DNA of 64,000 nt from Thalassobius vesicularis (GCF_004799325.1 NZ_SSMD01000005.1:279137-343136); one strand, 5' to 3'. Positions 25,322 through 35,235 are shown, counted from the stretch's first letter. The notes: generated by a model not told the origin, from the sequence alone. Translations and numbers: made by a program.

Positions 25322-25636
25322 TCAGCCTTCTTTCATCACCTGGTCCTTGGCGACCAGCAGCAGCTCTGCGCGCTTGGCGCGGATGGCGTCGGCATCGGCC
25401 TTGCCGTCCAAATCCTTGGCAACTTTGCGCACGACGTCTTCGTGGCCGGCTTCTTCGAAATCGGCAACGATCACCGATTTGGCGTATTCGGCGGCAGCGT
25501 CACCCGACTTGCCCAGCAGTTCGGCAGCCCACAGGCCCAGCAGCTTGTTGCAGCGTGCTTCGGCCTTGAACTTCATTTCTTCGTCATGGGCAAATTTGTT
25601 CTCGAATGCGTTTTCGCGATCGTCAAAGGTGGTCAT
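25322..25636 (-). CDS. F1-ATPase inhibitor subunit zeta (DUF1476)
   Basis: A 104-residue four-helix protein, MTTFDDRENAFENKFAHDEE..., matching the zeta subunit that blocks ATP hydrolysis by the F1F0-ATPase of Paracoccus and relatives. The inhibitory N-terminal segment (FDDRENAFENKFAHD) and the core motifs RCNKLLGLWAAELLG and VVADFEEAGHEDV are all present. The start is fixed at 25636 by the conserved N terminus, although the frame runs to 25765. The family is restricted to Alphaproteobacteria. The ATP synthase operon is not in the window. Confidence 0.9.
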   Translation of the reverse strand: MTTFDDRENAFENKFAHDEEMKFKAEARCNKLLGLWAAELLGKSGDAAAEYAKSVIVADFEEAGHEDVVRKVAKDLDGKADADAIRAKRAELLLVAKDQVMKEG

Positions 25637-25801
25637 TCCAGTGTCCTCGGCTGACGTTGGTGTTAAGACTGATATGCCCGCATGAGACGTTCGGCGCAAG
25701 GGGTTCCGGGCCTTTCCGGTCAGGCTCTCTTGCGACAGGGGCGTCCTTAGACTAAGAGGGCGCAAAACCGGGACTCATCCCGGCCCAGCGACGGAGTGAC
25801 C

Positions 25802-26560
25802 ATGGCACGGCGCAAGAAAATCTACGAAGGCAAGGCAAAGACCCTTTACGAGGGTCCGGAGCCGGGAACCATTGTCCAGTATTTCAAGGACGACGCGACT
25901 GCGTTCAACGCGCAGAAGAAGGACGTGATCGAGGGCAAGGGGGTTCTGAACAACCTGTTGTCCGAGTATTTCATGCTGGGGCTGATCAATATCGGCGTGC
26001 CCACGCACTTCCTTCGGCGCCTGAACATGCGCGAACAGCTGGTTCGCAGCTGCGAGATCATCCCGCTGGAAATCATCGTGCGCAACTTTGCCGCTGGCTC
26101 GCTGGCGACTCGTCTGGGTATCGAAGAAGGCACCCAGCTGCCGCGCCCCGTGGTGGAATATTGCTACAAGGACGACAAGCTGGGCGACCCGCTGGTCACC
26201 GAAGAGCACATCGCCGCCTTTGGCTGGGCCACCCAGCAGGACATGGACGACATCCTGAGCCTGGCTCTGCGGGTCAACGATTTCCTGGCCGGTGTCATGT
26301 ATGGCGTTGGCATCAAGCTGATCGACTTCAAGATCGAGATCGGCCGCGTCTACGAAGGCGACTACCAGCGCCTGGTCGTTGCTGACGAAATCAGCCCCGA
26401 CAGCTGCCGCCTGTGGGACATCCAGACCGGCCAGAAGCTGGACAAGGACGTGTTCCGCCGCGACCTGGGCAGCCTGACCGATGCCTATACCGAAGTGGCC
26501 CGCCGCCTGGGCGTTCTGCCCAAGACGACCACCCCCATCAAACCGACCCTGATCAACTGA
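25802..26560 (+). CDS. purC: Phosphoribosylaminoimidazole-succinocarboxamide synthase
   Basis: SAICAR synthase of 252 residues. Motifs: [11 protein letters not shown] (ATP loop), [38 protein letters not shown] and [18 protein letters not shown] at 25802 with GGAGTG upstream is preferred to the GTG two codons earlier. First gene of a purC-purS-purQ operon. Confidence 0.98.
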   Translation: MARRKKIYEGKAKTLYEGPEPGTIVQYFKDDATAFNAQKKDVIEGKGVLNNLLSEYFMLGLINIGVPTHFLRRLNMREQLVRSCEIIPLEIIVRNFAAGSLATRLGIEEGTQLPRPVVEYCYKDDKLGDPLVTEEHIAAFGWATQQDMDDILSLALRVNDFLAGVMYGVGIKLIDFKIEIGRVYEGDYQRLVVADEISPDSCRLWDIQTGQKLDKDVFRRDLGSLTDAYTEVARRLGVLPKTTTPIKPTLIN

Positions 26561-26586
26561 TCCGGCTGCGAGATAAGGAAAGACAG

Positions 26587-26817
26587 ATGAAAGCTCGTGT
26601 TCATGTCATGCTGAAGAACGGCGTTCTCGACCCGCAGGGCGAGGCCGTGCGCCACGCTCTGGGTTCGCTGGGCTTTGCTGGCGTCAACGGCGTCCGTCAG
26701 GGCAAGGTGATCGAGCTGGACCTGGCTGACGGCACCACCGAAGCCACCGTCAAAGAGATGTGCGAGAAGCTGCTGGCGAACACCGTCATCGAAAGCTACT
26801 CGATCGAGCTGAACTGA
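26587..26817 (+). CDS. purS: FGAM synthase subunit PurS
   Basis: A 76-residue small subunit that bridges PurL and PurQ in the three-part FGAM synthetase. [21 protein letters not shown] and [19 protein letters not shown] are diagnostic. AAGGAA lies seven bases before the ATG. Its presence predicts a small-type PurL elsewhere in the genome. Confidence 0.96.
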   Translation: MKARVHVMLKNGVLDPQGEAVRHALGSLGFAGVNGVRQGKVIELDLADGTTEATVKEMCEKLLANTVIESYSIELN

Positions 26818-26836
26818 GCGCCAAGGAGCCCCAGCC

Positions 26837-27505
26837 ATGAAAGCTGCCGTCGTCGTATTCCCCGGTTCCAACTGTGACCGCGACCTGGCCGTCGCCTTCG
26901 AGCGCGCCGGCGCCGATGTCAGCATGATCTGGCACAAGGACACCGAGCTGCCGGGCGATATCGATATCGTGGGCATTCCGGGCGGGTTCTCGTTCGGGGA
27001 CTACCTGCGCTGCGGTGCGATCGCGGCCAACTCGCCGATCTGCCGTTCGGTGGTGAAGCATGCCGAGCGTGGCGGCTATGTGCTGGGCGTTTGCAACGGC
27101 TTTCAGGTGCTGACGGAAACCGGCCTGCTGCCGGGAGCGCTGATGCGCAACGCCAACCTGAAGTTCATCTGCCGCCCGGTGGGCCTGGAAGTGGCCACCG
27201 CCGACAGCGCTTTTACCTCGGGCTACGAAAAGGGCCAGGTGCTGACCGTTCCGGTCGCGCACCATGATGGCAACTACAACGCCGACGCCGAACTGTTGGC
27301 CCGCCTGAACGGCGAAGACCGCGTTGCATTCCGCTACACCGACAACCCGAACGGGTCGGTCGACTCGATCGCCGGTGTGCTGAGCGACAACCGTCGCGTG
27401 CTGGGCATGATGCCCCACCCCGAGCGCTGCGTGGACGAACGTCACGGCGGCACCGACGGGGTGGCAATGTTCCGCGCGTTGCTGGACCAGCTGGCAACGG
27501 CGTGA
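26837..27505 (+). CDS. purQ: FGAM synthase glutaminase subunit PurQ
   Basis: Class I glutamine amidotransferase of 222 residues that supplies ammonia to PurL. The nucleophile Cys86 is in [10 protein letters not shown], and the His-Glu pair is in [11 protein letters not shown] near the C terminus. AAGGAG precedes the ATG, 19 bases after purS. Last purine gene of the operon; dctB follows after 35 bases. Confidence 0.97.
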   Translation: MKAAVVVFPGSNCDRDLAVAFERAGADVSMIWHKDTELPGDIDIVGIPGGFSFGDYLRCGAIAANSPICRSVVKHAERGGYVLGVCNGFQVLTETGLLPGALMRNANLKFICRPVGLEVATADSAFTSGYEKGQVLTVPVAHHDGNYNADAELLARLNGEDRVAFRYTDNPNGSVDSIAGVLSDNRRVLGMMPHPERCVDERHGGTDGVAMFRALLDQLATA

Positions 27506-27540
27506 CTTGAGGCTGCCACGGCCCCGGCGTAATCTGGGGC

Positions 27541-29310
27541 ATGGCGACGAAACGACGATCCAGAGATACTGCAAGACGCACCGGCCCGATCAGTTGGCGG
27601 GTGCGTGTTGCATTGGGCGTTCTGTTCGCGCTGGCCGTGGTCACGGTCTTTGTCACCAACAGCCTTCTGACTGACCGCTTCACCCAGAACACCCGCATCC
27701 GGGCCGAGCTGCGTCTGGCGCTCTACGGCGGCAACCTGCTGTCCGAGCTGCGCCGGAACGCCATCGTGCCGCAGCTGTTGGCGCGGGACGCGGCGCTGAT
27801 CGGGGCGCTGAACTCGGGTGACTTCTCGCAATCCACGCAGCGGCTGATTTCCTTTGTCGATGAAATCGGCGCGGCCTCGCTGATGCTGCTGGACAAGGAC
27901 GGCCGCGCGGTGGCCGCGACGGATCGCAACCGGCTGGGCTCGCAGCATCGCAATGACCCGTATTTCCTCAACGCTGTAAGGGCGTCGGACACGGTTTTCA
28001 CGGTGCTGCGGCGCGAAAGCGGCGGCTACAGCTTTACCTATTCGCGGCGCGTCGAAAACCAGGGCGAGGTGCTGGGAGCCATCCTGGTCGAGGTCGACCT
28101 ACAGAAATTCGAGCGCGCCTGGGCCGGCATTTCCGATGCCGTTCTGGTCACTGACAGTGCCGGCACGATCATCCTGGCGACCGAACCGCGCTGGCGTGGT
28201 CTGTCCGAGGCCGAGGCACTGAAGACCGATCCGGCATCAGGCGCGATCCAACGCGCGATCCAGGCCACCAGCGATTGGGCCGCGCTGCCCGCCGACGCCT
28301 ACGTGAAGGGCGAGGCGGTCATGCGGATGGAATCGCGCATCCCGTTCCGCGGCTGGCGCATCACCAGCTTCACCACCTACGACTCGGTCCGGGAAAAGGT
28401 AAACGGCTTTCTGGCGCTGGAAATCATGGGCTTCGCGATCTTCCTGGCGCTGGCCTTCTACTTCCTCAGCCGCAAGACGGCGCTGCGCATGGCGCTGTTC
28501 CAGCGGGAATCGGCTGAATTGCGCCTGTTGAACGCCCGCCTGCAGCGGGAAATCGCCGAGCGCGAGCGCGTGCAGGAAACCCTTGCCGTGGCCGAACAGA
28601 CCCTTGCGCAAAGCCAGAAACTGGCCGCCTTGGGCGAGATGTCGGCGGCCGTCAGCCACGAGTTGAACCAGCCCTTGGCAGCGATGAAAACCTATCTGGC
28701 GGGCGCGCGCCTGCTGCTGAACCGCAACCGCCCCGAAGAGGCGCTGTCTTCGTTCCAGCGGATCGACGATCTGATCACCCGGATGGGCGCGATCACACGT
28801 CAGCTGAAATCCTATGCCCGCAAGGGTGGCGACAGCCTGACCGAGGTGAACATGAACGAGGCGCTGGCCTCGGCCTTGTCGATGATGGAGCCGCAGCTGA
28901 AAAACAGGCATGTGCGGATCACGCGGGCGATCCCGTCGCTTCCCGTAAAGGTGATGGGCGACCGGGTGCGGATCGAGCAGGTGATGATCAACCTGCTGCG
29001 CAACGCGCTGGATGCGACGCAGGGTGTGAAAGACCCCGAGATCGACATCATTCTGGCTGCGGGCGAAACCGCGACCCTGACCGTGCGCGACAACGGCCAC
29101 GGCATCGACAACCTCGATGCGCTGTTCGAGCCGTTCTACACGACGAAGAAACCGGGCGAGGGGGTCGGGCTGGGTTTGGCCATCTCCTCGGGCATCGTAC
29201 ACGACCTTGGCGGCCGCCTGACGGCGCGAAACGCCGAGGGCGGGGGGGCTGTATTCGAGATGCAGCTTCCTATCTTAACCAATGACACTGAAATAGAAGC
29301 GGCGGAGTAA
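27541..29310 (+). CDS. dctB: DctB-type sensor histidine kinase
   Basis: A 589-residue kinase: TM1 about 25-45, a double-Cache-like periplasmic sensor (about 50-285, with SLMLLDKDGRAVAATDR and VLVTDSAGTIILATEPRW), TM2 about 290-310, a coiled coil, HisKA with MSAAVSHELNQPLAAMKTYL (His373), and ATPase boxes NLLRNALDAT, DNGHGIDNL and GVGLGLAIS. This matches C4-dicarboxylate sensor DctB. The partner regulator follows 5 bases downstream. No TRAP transporter gene (dctPQM) is visible in the window. Confidence 0.9.
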   Translation: MATKRRSRDTARRTGPISWRVRVALGVLFALAVVTVFVTNSLLTDRFTQNTRIRAELRLALYGGNLLSELRRNAIVPQLLARDAALIGALNSGDFSQSTQRLISFVDEIGAASLMLLDKDGRAVAATDRNRLGSQHRNDPYFLNAVRASDTVFTVLRRESGGYSFTYSRRVENQGEVLGAILVEVDLQKFERAWAGISDAVLVTDSAGTIILATEPRWRGLSEAEALKTDPASGAIQRAIQATSDWAALPADAYVKGEAVMRMESRIPFRGWRITSFTTYDSVREKVNGFLALEIMGFAIFLALAFYFLSRKTALRMALFQRESAELRLLNARLQREIAERERVQETLAVAEQTLAQSQKLAALGEMSAAVSHELNQPLAAMKTYLAGARLLLNRNRPEEALSSFQRIDDLITRMGAITRQLKSYARKGGDSLTEVNMNEALASALSMMEPQLKNRHVRITRAIPSLPVKVMGDRVRIEQVMINLLRNALDATQGVKDPEIDIILAAGETATLTVRDNGHGIDNLDALFEPFYTTKKPGEGVGLGLAISSGIVHDLGGRLTARNAEGGGAVFEMQLPILTNDTEIEAAE

Positions 29311-29315
29311 GGCCC

Positions 29316-30653
29316 ATGTCGAAGGTGATGAAGATCGCCATTGTGGATGACGAGCAGGATATGCGGCAGTCGATCAGCCAATGGCTGGCGCTGTCGGGCT
29401 ATGACACGGAAACCTACGCCAGCGCCGAAGACGCGCTGAAGGTTCTGGGCGCCGACTATCCCGGCATCGTCATCAGCGACATCAAGATGCCCGGCATGGA
29501 CGGGATGCAGTTCCTCAAGAAGCTGATGGGCACGGACTCGGCCCTGCCGGTGATTATGATCACCGGTCACGGTGACGTGCCGATGGCGGTCGAGGCGATG
29601 CGCGTCGGAGCGTACGATTTTCTGGAAAAACCGTTCAATCCGGACCGCATGACCGAGCTGGCCAAGAAGGCCACCAACGCCCGCCGCCTGACGCTGGACA
29701 ACCGCCAACTGCGCAAAGAGCTGTCGGATGGTGGTCAGATCATGAAGAAACTCATCGGGACGTCCCCGGTGATGGAGCGTCTGCGCGAAGATATTCTGGA
29801 TCTGGGGCAGGCCGATGGTCACGTGCTGATCGACGGCGAAACCGGCACCGGCAAGACGCTGGTCGCGCACGCGCTGCACGCGGTTGGCGCGCGGGCGGGC
29901 AAGAAATTCGTGCTGATCCCCTGCTCGGCCTGGGACGAGGACGCGCTGGCCAAACGCCTGTTCGGCCCGATGTTGCCCGAGGATTCGCAACTGCCCGCCG
30001 TTGAAGAGGCGCGCGGCGGCACGCTGGTTCTGGAAGGGATCGAGGCGCTCTCGGACGGGCTGCAAGCCCGCCTGCTGAGCGTGATTAACGAGCAAGGCAC
30101 CCCGCCGGAAACCCGGATCGTGGCGATCTGCAACATGCAGGAGCAGGATCGCACCTGCGAGGACGCCCTGCGCCCCGACCTGTTTTATCGCCTCGCCGCC
30201 TTGCGTATTACCCTGCCGCCGCTGCGCCAGCGCGGAGAGGACATCCTGACATTATTCACCCGCCTGTCCGAGCAATTCGCCGAGGAATATGGCTGCGACG
30301 CCCCGCAAGTCAGCGCGCAAGAGGCGGCCCAACTTCTGCAGGCGCCCTGGCCCGGCAACGTGCGCCAGCTGATCAACATCGCCGAACGCGCCGTTCTGCA
30401 ATCGCGCCGGGGCAGCGGGACGATCACCTCGTTGCTGATGGCCGATCATGATGACATGCAGCCGGTGATGACGACCGAAGGCAAACCGCTGAAGGAATAT
30501 GTCGAGGCGTTCGAGCGGATGCTGATCGACAACACGATGCGGCGTCACAAGGGCTCGATCTCGGGTGTCATGGACGAACTGTGCCTGCCGCGCCGGACGT
30601 TGAACGAGAAAATGGCCAAGTACGGCCTGCAACGCGCGGATTACCTGTCCTGA
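29316..30653 (+). CDS. dctD: DctD-type AAA+ response regulator lacking the GAFTGA loop
   Basis: A 445-residue NtrC-family regulator: receiver with IVISDIKMPGMDGMQF (Asp55), then a AAA+ domain with Walker A GETGTGKT (about 174-181), Walker B GGTLVLEGIE (atypical, Glu/Gly in place of the usual Asp-Glu pair), Arg-finger region RPDLFYRLAALRITLPPLRQR and a Fis-type helix-turn-helix (SGVMDELCLPRRTLNEKMAKYGL). Where sigma-54 activators carry GAFTGA (about residue 217) the sequence is KRLFGPMLPEDSQLP, so the sigma-54 contact loop is missing. It probably does not activate sigma-54 in the usual way. Confidence 0.85.
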   Translation: MSKVMKIAIVDDEQDMRQSISQWLALSGYDTETYASAEDALKVLGADYPGIVISDIKMPGMDGMQFLKKLMGTDSALPVIMITGHGDVPMAVEAMRVGAYDFLEKPFNPDRMTELAKKATNARRLTLDNRQLRKELSDGGQIMKKLIGTSPVMERLREDILDLGQADGHVLIDGETGTGKTLVAHALHAVGARAGKKFVLIPCSAWDEDALAKRLFGPMLPEDSQLPAVEEARGGTLVLEGIEALSDGLQARLLSVINEQGTPPETRIVAICNMQEQDRTCEDALRPDLFYRLAALRITLPPLRQRGEDILTLFTRLSEQFAEEYGCDAPQVSAQEAAQLLQAPWPGNVRQLINIAERAVLQSRRGSGTITSLLMADHDDMQPVMTTEGKPLKEYVEAFERMLIDNTMRRHKGSISGVMDELCLPRRTLNEKMAKYGLQRADYLS

Positions 30654-30667
30654 CGGATCGGGCTGGG

Positions 30668-30734
30668 ACAAGAATTTTTCAAAATTCTTGTCCGAATTCT
30701 TGGAAAGAATTCGGGGCGGCCACGAGGGCCGCCC
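30668..30734. terminator. Three stacked perfect hairpins between convergent genes
   Basis: ACAAGAATTTT / AAAATTCTTGT (30668-30678, 30681-30691), CCGAATTCTT / AAGAATTCGG (30692-30701, 30705-30714) and GGGCGGCC / GGCCGCCC (30714-30721, 30727-30734), back to back. It follows dctD and the glycerophosphodiesterase gene (convergent) and probably terminates both. It may also be a mobile REP-like element. Confidence 0.7.
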
Positions 30735-30751
30735 TTCGCGTTTTTCAGGGG

Positions 30752-31951
30752 TCAGTTCGATTTTTGCGCCATGCACGAGGCGTAGTAGGTCGTGGTCGCC
30801 GGCCAGTCCGAGAACACGCCTTTCACACCAACGTCCTGCGCCAGCACGTCCAGCGCGGTGAAATAGACGCTGTCGTCGGTGGTCGCGTCCTTGATGGTCT
30901 GGAAATACCAGCCACCTCCAGCCGCCAGCGGGCCCGAGCGTTCCAGCGTCCAGGTGATCAGGTTCAGTCCGGCCTCTTTCGCGGCTTTGGCATAGTCCGA
31001 GGCCACGATCTGACCGTTCTTGACGGTCAGCAGCATGTTCATCGATGGGGCCAGGTAGTTCACGCCTTGCGCCTTCAGCGCCGCGAAATCCTCTTTCCAG
31101 GTCTTGGCGTCCTGCGGGTTGAAGCTGTCGGACAGCTCGACCAGGTAGACGGCCTGCTTGCCGAACTCGGGCTCGGCCTTGATCCAGTACAGCACGTCCT
31201 CGAGGTTGAAGCTTTGCGCGAACACGTCCGAAGGCGACACGCCTGCGGCCTTGTATTCGTCGATCATCTTCTGGGCATAGTCCTGCTGGGTGAACCCGTC
31301 GAAGGGCATTTCGACCGAGGGCGACTTCAGCTCGGGGGTGAATTTCACACCCAGTTCCTTGAATAGCGCGATCGACTCGGCGTGGGTCATGACTTTGCCC
31401 TCGGTGGCGTACAGATCGGTGCGCCAGCGCGGGGTGCCGTTCAGGTAGCCTTCGACGGTCGTGGCGGTCTTGTCGGCGGCGTCCATCTTGCCGGTCAGGC
31501 TCTGGAATTCGGCCAGGGTCAGTTCCGATGTGCGGCACTCGGCCGAGGCGACGCCGTCGGTGACGCTGAACGGCTTGGCGCAGGTCGAGGACAGCTCGGT
31601 CGCCAAGATGTTGGTGGTGGTGTGCAGGTCGTTTTGCGCGTGGCGGCAGACCAGCTGCTTGTCCTTGGTAAAGGTGACGTCGCATTCCACGATGCCGGCA
31701 CCCATGCGGGCTGCGGCGCGATAGCTTTGCTCGGTATGTTCGGGGAACATCATCGCGGCGCCACGGTGACCAATCGAGAAGTCGCTGCGGATCGGCTCGG
31801 CGTCGGCGCAGGCGGCCAGCTTGGTCTTCAGCTCAGAGACGGGCATGCGGTCGATCAGAAAGCCGGGGCGGGGGCCCATCTCGATCCGGTCTGCAAAGGC
31901 GGGGGCGGTCAGCGCGGTCAGCGCCAGTGCGCCCAGAAGGGTGGTCTTCAT
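30752..31951 (-). CDS. glpQ: Secreted glycerophosphodiester phosphodiesterase
   Basis: A 399-residue periplasmic enzyme that releases glycerol-3-phosphate from glycerophosphodiesters. Signal peptide [20 protein letters not shown] (cleavage near residue 20). Catalytic motifs: [18 protein letters not shown] (first His), [18 protein letters not shown] (Glu, Asp, second His), KFTPELKSP (Glu). The chain is longer than E. coli GlpQ because of an N-terminal segment (20-55) and an insertion after LHTTTN. A PHO box with four 11-bp repeats lies 63 bases upstream, so expression under phosphate limitation is likely. Confidence 0.9.
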   Translation of the reverse strand: MKTTLLGALALTALTAPAFADRIEMGPRPGFLIDRMPVSELKTKLAACADAEPIRSDFSIGHRGAAMMFPEHTEQSYRAAARMGAGIVECDVTFTKDKQLVCRHAQNDLHTTTNILATELSSTCAKPFSVTDGVASAECRTSELTLAEFQSLTGKMDAADKTATTVEGYLNGTPRWRTDLYATEGKVMTHAESIALFKELGVKFTPELKSPSVEMPFDGFTQQDYAQKMIDEYKAAGVSPSDVFAQSFNLEDVLYWIKAEPEFGKQAVYLVELSDSFNPQDAKTWKEDFAALKAQGVNYLAPSMNMLLTVKNGQIVASDYAKAAKEAGLNLITWTLERSGPLAAGGGWYFQTIKDATTDDSVYFTALDVLAQDVGVKGVFSDWPATTTYYASCMAQKSN

Positions 31952-32490
31952 CTTGGGAACTCCATCAGGATGTCATGAGATGGCCCAGTGGTGGGGCAGG
32001 CGCGCTACAGCGCGGTGACGTCTGAATGACGCGCAAATGAAGCCTTGGTGACGGGAAAGCGAAGCAGAACACCCCAACAGAGGCAATCGCGCTGGCGGTT
32101 GGGAATTTTGCATATTGTCATTCATCCCTCGCACACCTTATGTTGGTAGAACGGCGACAGGCAGGTTTCTGCCCGCCGCGAGAGTTTCGCTGTCCTGAGC
32201 GGATGACCGATCAAACCCGGCCCGATCAGGCAGACCGATTGGCCTCGTAAGAGGCATGATAAACGCCCGCGTTCGTTTTCGGACCGCCGGGCAATGAACG
32301 GGCAGGGCGTGGCATGGCCGCGAACCTGTCGGAGAAGAAACGCGATGAGGCGCGCAAGACACCAGAGTGTTGGAGCAGAAGGCCAAGATGGCCAAGTCTG
32401 CCGCGCGTCCGCATTCGCCCCTAACAGACACTTGCCGCAACGCCCCCGCCCACCGGGTCAAGGGGTTTTGCCGCAGTGCAGACGGACCCA
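31952..32490. other. 539-base intergenic region: glpQ PHO promoter and rne leader
   Basis: No gene-like ORF. The left part carries the PHO box for glpQ. The right part, about 300 bases, is the long untranslated leader expected upstream of RNase E genes, where autoregulation acts in other bacteria. Several short GC hairpins are visible, but no known riboswitch is recognised. Confidence 0.5.
32014..32053 (-). promoter_or_regulatory. PHO box, four direct repeats at 11-bp spacing
   Basis: On the minus strand four repeats of CNTCAY begin exactly 11 bases apart: CGTCACCAAGG, CTTCATTTGCG, CGTCATTCAGA, CGTCAC. This is the PhoB half-site geometry (CTGTCAT-like, 11-bp repeat). The nearest edge is 63 bases upstream of the glpQ start. 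Confidence 0.65.
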
Positions 32491-35199
32491 ATGGCAAAGA
32501 AAATGCTCATCGACGCCACCCACTCCGAGGAAACTCGGGTCGTGGTGGTTGACGGAAACAAGGTCGAGGAATTCGATTTTGAATCCGAAAACAAACGTCA
32601 GCTTGCTGGCAACATCTATCTGGCAAAAGTAACGCGGGTCGAACCCTCGCTTCAGGCTGCGTTCGTGGACTATGGTGGAAATCGCCATGGTTTCCTTGCG
32701 TTCTCGGAAATCCATCCGGATTACTACCAGATCCCCGTCGCAGACCGCGAGGCGCTGCTGGAAGAAGAACGCGCCTATGCCGAAGCGCAGAAGGCCGAAG
32801 AGGACGACGATGGCTCGTCCCGCAAGCGCTCCAGTCGGTCACGCTCGCGTTCGCGTTCCAGTGCTGCATCGGCCAAATCGGCTGACGCTGTCGCCACGCG
32901 TGAGGTGAACGCCGAGATCGCGGGCATGGAAACCATCGATCTGGACGAGGACGAAGCCGCCGAAGGCAGCTCTCCGATGGAGCGTGTGGCCGAAACGCCG
33001 GTCGAGGAACCCACCGCCGATACGCCGGAGCTGGAGACCGAAGCGCAAACGTCCGACGAGAGCGACGCCTCGGATGACGAGGATGACGACGGCCCGGTCG
33101 AAATCATCGAAAAAGACGACACGATCGAGAACGTCTCGGAAGAGGACGATCCCGAGGACGTGCGCCCGGTTCGCAAACCGCGCCCGCGTCGCTACAAGAT
33201 CCAGGAAGTGATCAAGGTTCGCCAGATCCTGCTGGTCCAGGTCGTCAAGGAAGAGCGCGGCAACAAGGGCGCAGCGCTGACCACCTACCTGTCGCTGGCC
33301 GGCCGCTACTGCGTGCTGATGCCCAACACGGCCCGTGGCGGCGGCATCAGCCGCAAGATCACCAACGCTGCTGACCGCAAGAAACTGAAAGACATCGCCA
33401 CCGAGATCGACGTGCCGCGTGGCGCGGGCCTGATCATCCGCACCGCGGGCGCCAAGCGCACCAAGGCCGAGATCAAGCGCGACTATGAATACCTGTTCCG
33501 CCTGTGGGAGCAGATCCGCAAGCTGACGCTGGAATCCGTGGCCCCGGCCAAGATCTATGAAGAAGGCGACCTGATCAAACGCTCTATCCGCGACCTCTAT
33601 AACCGCGATATCGACGAAGTGCTGGTCGAGGGCGAACGCGGCTATCGCATCGCCAAGGACTTCATGAAGATGATCATGCCGTCCCACGCCAAGAACGTGA
33701 AGCATTACGGCGAGCAACTGCCGCTGTTCGCGCGCTACCAGGTCGAAAGCTACCTGAGCAGCATGTTCAACCCCGTGGTTCAGCTGAAATCCGGCGGTTA
33801 CATCGTGATCGGTGTCACCGAGGCGCTGGTTGCGATCGACGTGAACTCGGGCCGGGCCACCAAGGAAGGCTCGATCGAGGAAACCGCGCTGAAGACCAAC
33901 CTTGAGGCCGCCGAGGAAGTGGCCCGCCAGTTGCGCCTGCGCGACCTGGCCGGTCTGATCGTGATCGACTTCATCGACATGGACGAGCGCAAGAACAACG
34001 CCTCGGTCGAAAAGCGTCTGAAGGACAAGCTGAAGACCGACCGCGCGCGCATTCAGGTCGGCCGTATCTCGGGCTTCGGCCTGCTGGAGATGAGCCGTCA
34101 GCGCCTGCGCCCAGGCATGATCGAAGCCACCACCCAGCCGTGCCCGGCTTGCCACGGCACCGGCCTGATCCGCTCGGACGACAACCTTGCGCTGTCGATC
34201 CTGCGTCAGATCGAGGAAGAGGGCACCCGCCGTCGCTCGCGCGAGGTGCTGGTGAAATGCCCGGTCGGCATCGCCAACTTCATCATGAACCAGAAGCGTG
34301 AACACGTGGCGGGCATCGAAGCGCGCTATGGATTGTCGGTCCGTATCGAGGGCGACCCGATGCTGATCAGCCCCGATTTCACGCTTGAAAAGTTCAAGAC
34401 GGCCACCCGCTCGGTGCCGGAACAGACGACCCCGGTTGTCTCGGTCGACAGCAAGATCATGGACGAGATCGACGAGGCTGCCGAGGCAGAGGACGAAGAT
34501 ATCGTCGAAGCCGAAGTCGAAGCGGATGCCGAGACCGAGGAAGAAAACAAGCCCAAGAAACGCCGTCGTCGTCGTCGTCGCTCGCGTTCGCGCAGCTCGT
34601 CGGATGGCGAGAATGGCGAGAACGGGAACAACTCCTCGGATGAGGATGGTGCGGACGATGCCGAGGAGGGCGCAGCCGAAGCGGATGCTTCGGAGGCTGA
34701 GACCACCGAAGGTGAAGACGCCGCCGAAGAGGCCCCCAAGAAGCGGTCGCGCCGCCGCCGTTCGCGCTCCAAATCGCGCGACACCGATGATGCGGAAACT
34801 TCGGACGAGGCCGTGAGCGAAGAGGCAGCCCCCGTTGAGGCTGCAGCACCGGCAGAAGAAGCGGTCGAGCCTGCTGCGGCAGAGCCCGTGGCAGAGGTGG
34901 CAGAACCTGTCCCCGAAGCGCCTGCGGAAGAACCCGCTGCGGCAACCGAGGAGGTCGTCGCCTCTGAGGAACCGGCAGCGGAACCGGTCGCAGAGGTGGC
35001 CGAACCCGTCGCCGAGGAACAGCCTGCCGAACCGCAGCCTGAGCCTGTCGCCGAGGTTGAAGAACCCGCCCAGTCGGAACCCGCTGCGGAAGTTGTGGCC
35101 GAGCCCGCCGAGGCACCCGTGGCTGTAGAGCCTGAAGTGGTCGCCGAGGAAGAGCCGGACAAGCCGAAACGCCGTGGCTGGTGGAACGCCGGTCGCTGA
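32491..35199 (+). CDS. rne: Ribonuclease E
   Basis: Endoribonuclease and RNA degradosome scaffold, 902 residues. MAKKMLIDATHSEETRVVVVD opens the catalytic half. The S1 domain is split by a roughly 140-residue acidic and Ser/Arg insertion (about 88-225), typical of alphaproteobacterial RNase E. DNase-I-like domain motif IDVNSGRATKEGSIEETALKTNLEAA and Zn-link CPACHGTG follow. The C-terminal 260 residues are disordered: two Arg-rich RNA-binding blocks (KKRRRRRRRSRSRS, KKRSRRRRSRSKSR) in acidic sequence, then an Ala/Glu/Pro/Val repeat tract, ending RRGWWNAGR. ATG at 32491 is preferred to the GTG five codons earlier. Confidence 0.96.
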   Translation: MAKKMLIDATHSEETRVVVVDGNKVEEFDFESENKRQLAGNIYLAKVTRVEPSLQAAFVDYGGNRHGFLAFSEIHPDYYQIPVADREALLEEERAYAEAQKAEEDDDGSSRKRSSRSRSRSRSSAASAKSADAVATREVNAEIAGMETIDLDEDEAAEGSSPMERVAETPVEEPTADTPELETEAQTSDESDASDDEDDDGPVEIIEKDDTIENVSEEDDPEDVRPVRKPRPRRYKIQEVIKVRQILLVQVVKEERGNKGAALTTYLSLAGRYCVLMPNTARGGGISRKITNAADRKKLKDIATEIDVPRGAGLIIRTAGAKRTKAEIKRDYEYLFRLWEQIRKLTLESVAPAKIYEEGDLIKRSIRDLYNRDIDEVLVEGERGYRIAKDFMKMIMPSHAKNVKHYGEQLPLFARYQVESYLSSMFNPVVQLKSGGYIVIGVTEALVAIDVNSGRATKEGSIEETALKTNLEAAEEVARQLRLRDLAGLIVIDFIDMDERKNNASVEKRLKDKLKTDRARIQVGRISGFGLLEMSRQRLRPGMIEATTQPCPACHGTGLIRSDDNLALSILRQIEEEGTRRRSREVLVKCPVGIANFIMNQKREHVAGIEARYGLSVRIEGDPMLISPDFTLEKFKTATRSVPEQTTPVVSVDSKIMDEIDEAAEAEDEDIVEAEVEADAETEEENKPKKRRRRRRRSRSRSSSDGENGENGNNSSDEDGADDAEEGAAEADASEAETTEGEDAAEEAPKKRSRRRRSRSKSRDTDDAETSDEAVSEEAAPVEAAAPAEEAVEPAAAEPVAEVAEPVPEAPAEEPAAATEEVVASEEPAAEPVAEVAEPVAEEQPAEPQPEPVAEVEEPAQSEPAAEVVAEPAEAPVAVEPEVVAEEEPDKPKRRGWWNAGR

Positions 35200-35202
35200 T
35201 CC

Positions 35203-35235
35203 AAAAACGCCGCTCCACACCGGGGCGGCGTTTTT
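35203..35235 (+). terminator. Terminator of rne
   Basis: AAAAACGCCGC (35203-35213) pairs with GCGGCGTTTTT (35225-35235), loop about 11 bases with extra pairing, ending in a T run. Confidence 0.85.

Noticed and set aside
32839..35220. 793-codon minus-strand frame across rne
   Set aside because: Shadow of RNase E; low-complexity Leu/Arg/Phe composition mirrors the acidic tracts of rne.
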